A stretch of 9,623 nt of DNA from an uncultured Odoribacter sp. (GTDB lineage: Bacteria; Bacteroidota; Bacteroidia; Bacteroidales; Marinifilaceae): contig URJC01000073.1 in the NCBI GenBank assembly GCA_900548135.1, forward strand, positions 1 to 9,623, in the 5' to 3' direction. The first letter of the stretch is position 1, and each line of letters begins with the position of its first letter. The position numbers and the translations under genes are program-made. The notes beneath the pieces are model-generated. The model was not told the DNA's origin and searched no databases. It saw nothing but the letters and a program-made list of their open reading frames with translations. Below are positions 6,174 to 9,623 of this stretch, piece by piece.

Positions 6174-6551
6174 TTAGTTGAGTGGAAGAATTTCTATCCA
6201 ATAACCATCCGGATCACAGATAAAATAGAGCCCCATATCGGTATTTTCGTAGCAGATGCATCCCATCTCTTGATGAAAAGACCTGATTTTATCATAATCA
6301 CCCGGAACACGGAGGCAAAGGTGAAACTCACTTTCTCCCAGATCATAGGCTTCTTGGCGGTCACGAAGCCAGGTCAGTTCTAAGGTGAAGTCTGTTTGCC
6401 CATCCCCGAGGTAAACCAGTATGAATGAACCGTCTGCAGCTGTTTTCCGGTGCACTTCTTTTAAACCTAGTACCTTTTCATAAAATGAAATGCTTTTTTC
6501 CAGATCCAGCACGTTGAAATTGAAATGATCAAATCTTCCTCTTATTTCCAT
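6174..6551 (-). CDS. VOC superfamily protein, glyoxalase I-like
   Basis: A 125-residue vicinal-oxygen-chelate protein with the usual paired beta-alpha-beta-beta-beta modules: RFDHFNFNVLDLEKSISFYEKVLGL at the start and CDPDGYWIEILP at the end. The four likely metal ligands are His9, Glu58 (TLELT), His77 (EFHLCLRV) and Glu120 (WIEI), matching the H/E/H/E set of lactoylglutathione lyase. Length fits the short Ni-type glyoxalase I, which converts the hemithioacetal of methylglyoxal to a thioester. Methylmalonyl-CoA epimerase and other VOC enzymes have the same ligands, so substrate is uncertain. The start at 6551 follows an A-rich leader, and the gene begins 26 bases after the end of the MBL-fold gene, so the two are likely one transcript. 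Confidence 0.88.
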   Translation of the reverse strand: MEIRGRFDHFNFNVLDLEKSISFYEKVLGLKEVHRKTAADGSFILVYLGDGQTDFTLELTWLRDRQEAYDLGESEFHLCLRVPGDYDKIRSFHQEMGCICYENTDMGLYFICDPDGYWIEILPLN

Positions 6552-6577
6552 ATTTTCTTTTTTTTAAGTTTAAGGTC

Positions 6578-7300
6578 TTAGTTTTTTGTCTCTAGTTTTA
6601 TTACTTCTCCTGGTTTGTGAATGGCAATGAAACGTCCTCCATGGGCTTCCGCATAATCACGGAAAGCATTGGCTTCTGCGTATTTTTCCCAGAAATGCAT
6701 GGGGGCGAACTGATGGGTTTGGATACGGTCGATGAATTGACGGGCTCCGCGGGTATAATCTTTGCCTAAACGGGGATCAACCGGGAATAAGGCCAGGTCG
6801 AGATAGGACGTTTCACGTGATAATGTTTCCAATTCCCTGAAATAATTTTCCTGTGCTTCCTGGATTTCTTCGGGAGTCGATTCTTCTTCCCAATGCCAGT
6901 TGTTCAGATCACCAGCGTGAAAAATACGTATATTATCTATATCGATTAAAAAGGAAATACCGATATCTGTGGAACCAAAAGCTTTAATTCTGATTTGTCC
7001 GTTACCCCATTCTTCTCCTTTGCGGAGATAAATGGCGTCGTGGAAACAGGCTTGCCCTTTATTGCGTATATCTTCTGAAAAAATATATTGAATATCAGGA
7101 CGTACATTTCTCCATTCCAGAATTTCGGGAGTGAAATGATCTGGATGGGAATGAGAAGCCAGAATATAAAGCCTGCCTGGACGATTAAGGAATTTGGTAT
7201 GCACAAAACGATCAGGAGTATCCTGATAATAGTCGATTAGAAGTGAAAAATCACTTCCCTCAATTACAAAACCACTATGATAAATGTAAATCAGTTCCAT
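6578..7300 (-). CDS. MBL-fold metallo-hydrolase
   Basis: A metallo-beta-lactamase-fold hydrolase of 240 residues from the ATG at 7300. The metal-binding motif SHSHPDHF gives His50, His52, Asp54 and His55; HAGD (His128, Asp131) and PMHFWE (His202) supply the remaining ligands, so the binuclear site looks complete. The N-terminus (MELIYIYHSGFVIEG) reads like that of Bacteroidales homologues, which is why I prefer 7300. The frame extends upstream to an ATG at 7405 and a GTG at 7417, adding 35-39 residues that resemble no family domain I know. No signal peptide, so cytoplasmic. The substrate is unknown; relatives include UlaG-like and zinc-dependent hydrolases. It heads a probable operon with the VOC gene. 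Confidence 0.87.
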   Translation of the reverse strand: MELIYIYHSGFVIEGSDFSLLIDYYQDTPDRFVHTKFLNRPGRLYILASHSHPDHFTPEILEWRNVRPDIQYIFSEDIRNKGQACFHDAIYLRKGEEWGNGQIRIKAFGSTDIGISFLIDIDNIRIFHAGDLNNWHWEEESTPEEIQEAQENYFRELETLSRETSYLDLALFPVDPRLGKDYTRGARQFIDRIQTHQFAPMHFWEKYAEANAFRDYAEAHGGRFIAIHKPGEVIKLETKN

Positions 7301-7304
7301 AGGG

Positions 7305-7312
7305 CAAAGATA
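7305..7312 (-). promoter_or_regulatory. Possible -7 box immediately before the MBL gene
   Basis: TATCTTTG on the minus strand ends four bases before the ATG at 7300. If used, transcription would begin at or within a few bases of the start codon, giving a leaderless mRNA. No -33 TTTG is visible. It also falls inside the extended reading frame, so it could be chance. Confidence 0.3.
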
Positions 7313-7486
7313 GAAATTTTCGGCAACTTCCCGTTCTGATAGACCTGCGATGTCTACTTGGTAGTTTGAATCAGCTATTTCATTATTGGTGAGTATTCTC
7401 TCCATTTTGGGGAGCACTTTTTCTGGATCGGGGATATTGGGCCCTTTTTCTTTGTCCGATCCCGGGATAGAGAGAATGTCATAGCA

Positions 7487-7516
7487 ATAAAAAAGGAAGC
7501 CTTAAAAGGCTTCCTT
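7487..7516 (-). terminator. Intrinsic terminator of tRNA-Val
   Basis: Read on the minus strand, AAGGAAGCC pairs with GGCTTCCTT (plus-strand positions 7493-7501 and 7508-7516) around a six-base loop, and is followed by TTTTATT. A nine-bp perfect stem with a T tail, just four bases after the tRNA 3' end, makes this a strong call. Confidence 0.85.
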
Positions 7517-7520
7517 GAGG

Positions 7521-7595
7521 TGGGTCCTGAGGGATTCGAACCCCCGACCCTCTGGGTGTAAACCAGATGCTCTGAACCAACTGAGCTAAGAACCC
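7521..7595 (-). tRNA. tRNA-Val (anticodon UAC)
   Basis: On the minus strand the 75 bases fold as a standard cloverleaf: acceptor stem GGGTTCT with AGGACCC (one G-T pair), D arm TTAGCTCAGTTGGTTCAGAG, anticodon stem TCTGG/CCAGA around the loop TTTACAC, and T arm GGGGGTTCGAATCCCTC. The middle loop bases TAC read GUA valine codons. The 3' CCA is not encoded (the discriminator A is followed by CCT), so it must be added enzymatically. It stands alone with its own promoter and terminator. Confidence 0.93.
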
Positions 7596-7620
7596 GTGCG
7601 ATCTTGTCTGATTGCGGGTA

Positions 7621-7651
7621 CAAAGGTAGAGATTTTTTTTATATCTCCAAA
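7621..7651 (-). promoter_or_regulatory. Full Bacteroides-type promoter of tRNA-Val
   Basis: On the minus strand TTTG (7648-7651) and TACCTTTG (7621-7628) are separated by exactly 19 bases, matching the Bacteroides -33 TTTG and -7 TAnnTTTG consensus. Transcription would begin near 7614, about 19 bases before the mature tRNA. This is the best promoter in the window. Confidence 0.8.
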
Positions 7652-7721
7652 ACTTTTACAAGTTTTTTATATATTCAATTCTAATTTCAACGACAAACTC
7701 GGTTTTCTATCCTCTTACCGC

Positions 7722-8138
7722 TTAAACAATAGATACTTTCAGCTGTTCAGCAAACAATTCATCGAACAATTCCCCGCGGGTAAGATGTCCATCCTTGACA
7801 CAAATAGATTCCACTCGTCCCCGAGCACAAAGTTTTTGATCAGACAGACGATAAATATCTTCAAAAAAAACCAATTTAGCCCCTTCACGAGCAATGTTCA
7901 ATTTCACGGCAAACCGATCTCCACTAGTCAAAGATACTTTATAATCTATCTCTACCCTAGCAACCATAGCATCAATGCCTTGATTATGTAATTTTCCAAA
8001 ATTAGCTCCTACTTTTTCTAAAAATTCATGCCGGGCATGTTCCATATAATGCTGATAATTAGCATTATTTACAATACATTGTAAATCACATTCATAATCC
8101 CGCACTTTCATCTCTACCTCAAAAATATACTTCTTCAT
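7722..8138 (-). CDS. Acyl-CoA thioesterase-like protein (hot-dog fold, 4HBT/YbgC type)
   Basis: A 138-residue hot-dog-fold protein from the ATG at 8138. The segment VRDYECDLQCIVNNANYQHYMEHARHEFL matches the YbgC-type pattern VR..D.D..GVV.NA.Y..Y.E.AR, with Asp18 at the catalytic acid position and Asn27/Tyr28 in the NANY turn. Middle strands (ARVEIDYKVSLTSGDRF, then KLVFFEDIYRL) match the 4HBT core. Such enzymes hydrolyse acyl-CoA thioesters; the substrate here is not known. The frame stays open to 8195, but the extra 19 residues overlap a promoter motif and lack family similarity; an adjacent ATG at 8141 is equally possible. It is transcribed away from ahpC. Confidence 0.85.
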   Translation of the reverse strand: MKKYIFEVEMKVRDYECDLQCIVNNANYQHYMEHARHEFLEKVGANFGKLHNQGIDAMVARVEIDYKVSLTSGDRFAVKLNIAREGAKLVFFEDIYRLSDQKLCARGRVESICVKDGHLTRGELFDELFAEQLKVSIV

Positions 8139-8160
8139 CATCTTGATATTAAAACCAAGG

Positions 8161-8168
8161 CAAAGATA
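8161..8168 (-). promoter_or_regulatory. -7 box of the thioesterase gene
   Basis: TATCTTTG on the minus strand fits TAnnTTTG and ends 22 bases before the ATG at 8138, predicting a leader of about 15 bases. It supports the shorter start. No convincing -33 TTTG at 19-20 bases. Confidence 0.5.
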
Positions 8169-8243
8169 CGACTGAAACTCAAGCATACTATTCAATTTTC
8201 TTTATAAACACATAAAAACTTTCAATAGGAAAAATTGTTTTTA

Positions 8244-8267
8244 TCAAAAAAAATGATATATTTTTGA
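8244..8267 (+). promoter_or_regulatory. ahpC promoter region with an overlapping dyad
   Basis: TATTTTTG (8259-8266) fits the -7 consensus and would start transcription near 8273, giving a leader of about 34 bases. A partial -33 element (TTGT at 8235-8238) lies 20 bases upstream. The -7 box is covered by an inverted repeat, TCAAAAA (8244-8250) and TTTTTGA (8261-8267). In Bacteroides ahpCF is known to be induced by peroxide through OxyR, but I see no clear four-part ATAG/CTAT OxyR site here, so the regulator cannot be named. Confidence 0.45.
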
Positions 8268-8306
8268 AGCGTAAAGAAAAATAAGAACAATTAAAAATAA
8301 ATTATT

Positions 8307-8873
8307 ATGCAAACAATTATCAATTCACAACTTCCTGAATTCAGTGTTCAGGCTTTCAAAGACGGAAAATTTATTACAGTCACTGATAAAGACGTAAAAG
8401 GTAAATGGGGGATTTTCTTCTTCTATCCGGCAGATTTCACATTCGTATGTCCGACCGAATTAGTTGATATGGCAGAAAAATACAGCCAATTCCAAGCGAT
8501 GGGAGTAGAAATTTATTCTGTGAGCACGGATTCGCATTTTGTACACAAAGCATGGCATGACGCTTCTGAAAGTATCCGTAAAATAAAATACCCGATGTTA
8601 GCAGACCCAACCGGTACTTTAAGCCGTGCATTTGGTGTTATGATTGAAGAAGAAGGTATGGCTTACAGAGGAACCTTTGTTATAAATCCGGAAGGTCAGA
8701 TCAAAGTAGTTGAAATTCACGATAATAATATCGGGCGGGATGCAAATGAATTATTACGTAAAGTCGAAGCGGCTCAATTCGTAGCAACTCATGAAGGAGA
8801 AGTTTGCCCTGCTAAATGGAAAAAAGGTGAAGCTACCTTAAAACCTAGTATTGATTTAGTAGGTAAGATTTAA
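8307..8873 (+). CDS. ahpC: Alkyl hydroperoxide reductase subunit C (2-Cys peroxiredoxin)
   Basis: A 188-residue typical 2-Cys peroxiredoxin, the usual AhpC length. The peroxidatic cysteine is Cys48 in FYPADFTFVCPTE, with Thr45 and Arg121 (YRGTFVINP) completing the active site; the resolving cysteine is Cys167 in GEVCPAKW. It reduces hydrogen peroxide and organic hydroperoxides in the cytoplasm and is re-reduced by AhpF, whose gene follows 69 bases later. The intergenic hairpin probably limits read-through, giving more AhpC than AhpF. The start at 8307 gives the expected N-terminus (MQTIINSQLPEFSVQAF). Confidence 0.97.
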   Translation: MQTIINSQLPEFSVQAFKDGKFITVTDKDVKGKWGIFFFYPADFTFVCPTELVDMAEKYSQFQAMGVEIYSVSTDSHFVHKAWHDASESIRKIKYPMLADPTGTLSRAFGVMIEEEGMAYRGTFVINPEGQIKVVEIHDNNIGRDANELLRKVEAAQFVATHEGEVCPAKWKKGEATLKPSIDLVGKI

Positions 8874-8875
8874 CT

Positions 8876-8925
8876 GATCCAAAATATGCCAGCATATCCT
8901 CCCCCTTGGATCGCTGGCATATTTT
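8876..8925 (+). terminator. Strong hairpin between ahpC and ahpF, with an alternative pairing
   Basis: AAAATATGCCAGC (8881-8893) pairs perfectly over 13 bp with GCTGGCATATTTT (8913-8925), with T bases at the 3' side of the stem as in an intrinsic terminator. A second complementary pair, GATCCAA (8876-8882) and TTGGATC (8906-8912), interleaves with it, which could form a pseudoknot or compete with the stem. It ends 17 bases before the ahpF start. Confidence 0.75.
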
Positions 8926-8942
8926 CAATAGAATAAAAAATT

Positions 8943-9623
8943 ATGTTAGAAAATACATTAAAAGAACAGCTAAAGAATATTTTCGCCACCCTGGATTCAA
9001 ACTATGTTTTGGATATTTCTGTCTCACCATTACATGAATGCCGGAATGAATTATTAGAATTACTGGAAGATCTTGCCTCTTGTTCGGATAAAATAAGTTG
9101 CAAAATTACGGATGGACCAGATTTGGAATTCGTTTTGTTAAAAAATGGAAATGACACAGGAATTAAATTCAGAGGTGTTCCTAATGGACATGAATTCACT
9201 TCTCTATTGTTAGCCATTCTCAATAGTGATGGTAAGGGCAAAAATCTTCCGGATGCAACTATTTGCCGCCGCATATTGGCTTTACAGGGACCAATTAAGA
9301 TAACAACTTATGTTTCTTTAAGTTGTACAAACTGTCCTGATGTAGTTCAAGCGCTCAATATCATAGCAACCCTTAATCCTAACATTACTCATGAGATGGT
9401 AGACGGCGCTATTCATGAAACAGAAGTGGAAGCTTTAAAAATTCAAGGAGTTCCTTCGGTATTTACTGACGGACACTTACTCCATGTCGGCCGTGGACAA
9501 CTGGGAGAATTACTGGAAAAATTAGAGCATCAATATGGTTCAAACATTCAAAATGAAAAAATTGAGGATAAAAAATTTGATGTTCTAATCGTAGGAGGAG
9601 GACCAGCAGGAGCATCGGCAGCA
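8943..9623 (+). CDS. ahpF: Alkyl hydroperoxide reductase subunit F, N-terminal 227 residues (3' end outside window)
   Basis: The frame is open from the ATG at 8943 to the right edge. Residues 1-200 form the two-thioredoxin-fold N-terminal domain of AhpF, with the redox pair CTNCP (Cys128, Cys131) that passes electrons to AhpC and the characteristic IQGVPSVF and HVGRG segments. The FAD-binding Rossmann motif begins at DVLIVGGGPAGASAA (213-227), just as the window ends. The full protein is normally about 520 residues, an NADH-dependent flavoprotein reductase. The leader is A-rich with no Shine-Dalgarno. It is the second gene of the ahpCF operon, reached by read-through of the intergenic hairpin or from its own unseen promoter. 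Confidence 0.95.
   Translation, partial: MLENTLKEQLKNIFATLDSNYVLDISVSPLHECRNELLELLEDLASCSDKISCKITDGPDLEFVLLKNGNDTGIKFRGVPNGHEFTSLLLAILNSDGKGKNLPDATICRRILALQGPIKITTYVSLSCTNCPDVVQALNIIATLNPNITHEMVDGAIHETEVEALKIQGVPSVFTDGHLLHVGRGQLGELLEKLEHQYGSNIQNEKIEDKKFDVLIVGGGPAGASAA

Noticed and set aside
7425..7468. GGATCGG/CCGATCC pairing and an ATCCCGGGAT palindrome downstream of tRNA-Val
   Set aside because: Considered as an attachment site or second terminator, but no copy of the tRNA 3' end, integrase or T-run is present; noted only as local structure.
7375..7623. 82-codon minus-strand frame
   Set aside because: It runs through the tRNA-Val gene and its terminator, so it cannot be a normal coding gene.
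1..9623. CRISPR array, insertion sequence or defence system
   Set aside because: No regularly spaced repeats, no transposase or integrase sequence, no terminal repeats with target duplications, and no defence-related domains were found on either strand.

Overview
The window looks like a chromosomal segment from a member of the Bacteroidales. Three things point there: several TAnnTTTG -7 boxes (one with a well-spaced TTTG -33 box) instead of TTGACA/TATAAT promoters; mostly A-rich leaders without Shine-Dalgarno sequences; and familiar gut-Bacteroidales proteins (GGGtGRT protein with its NifU-like partner, a Bacteroides-type AhpC/AhpF pair, a FecR remnant). Genus cannot be fixed from the sequence alone.

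Layout. 1-1484 (minus): a two-gene operon, a NifU/IscU-like Fe-S scaffold followed by a GGGtGRT-family protein that runs off the left edge. 1485-1907: a divergent intergenic region with promoters for both sides and a strong dyad. 1908-3338 (plus): a secreted PhoA-type alkaline phosphatase, followed by tandem hairpins. 3340-4100: gene-poor, with an orphan reading-frame fragment. 4104-4262 (plus): a 52-residue single-span membrane peptide whose 3' end overlaps, convergently, the 3' end of a DoxX-family membrane protein gene (4237-4677, minus). 4674-6170: a gene graveyard, with a C-terminal piece resembling an outer-membrane beta-barrel, a truncated aspartokinase-like reading frame lacking key catalytic motifs, and a frameshifted FecR anti-sigma remnant. 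6174-7300 (minus): a VOC/glyoxalase protein and a metallo-beta-lactamase-fold hydrolase, probably one operon. 7487-7651 (minus): tRNA-Val(UAC) with its own promoter and intrinsic terminator. 7722-8138 (minus): a hot-dog thioesterase, divergent from ahpC-ahpF (8307 to the right edge), the peroxide-detoxifying pair, separated by a strong hairpin.

How the genes fit together. Most of the window is housekeeping and stress metabolism: peroxide reduction (AhpC with its flavoprotein reductase AhpF), phosphate scavenging, possible aldehyde detoxification (VOC protein), and an anaerobe-type Fe-S related pair of unknown role. I see no defence island, CRISPR array, intact mobile element or secretion system. 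The more unusual signals are the motif-poor aspartokinase-like frame, the small membrane peptide, the uncharacterised GGGtGRT/NifU-like pair, and several strong intergenic dyads.
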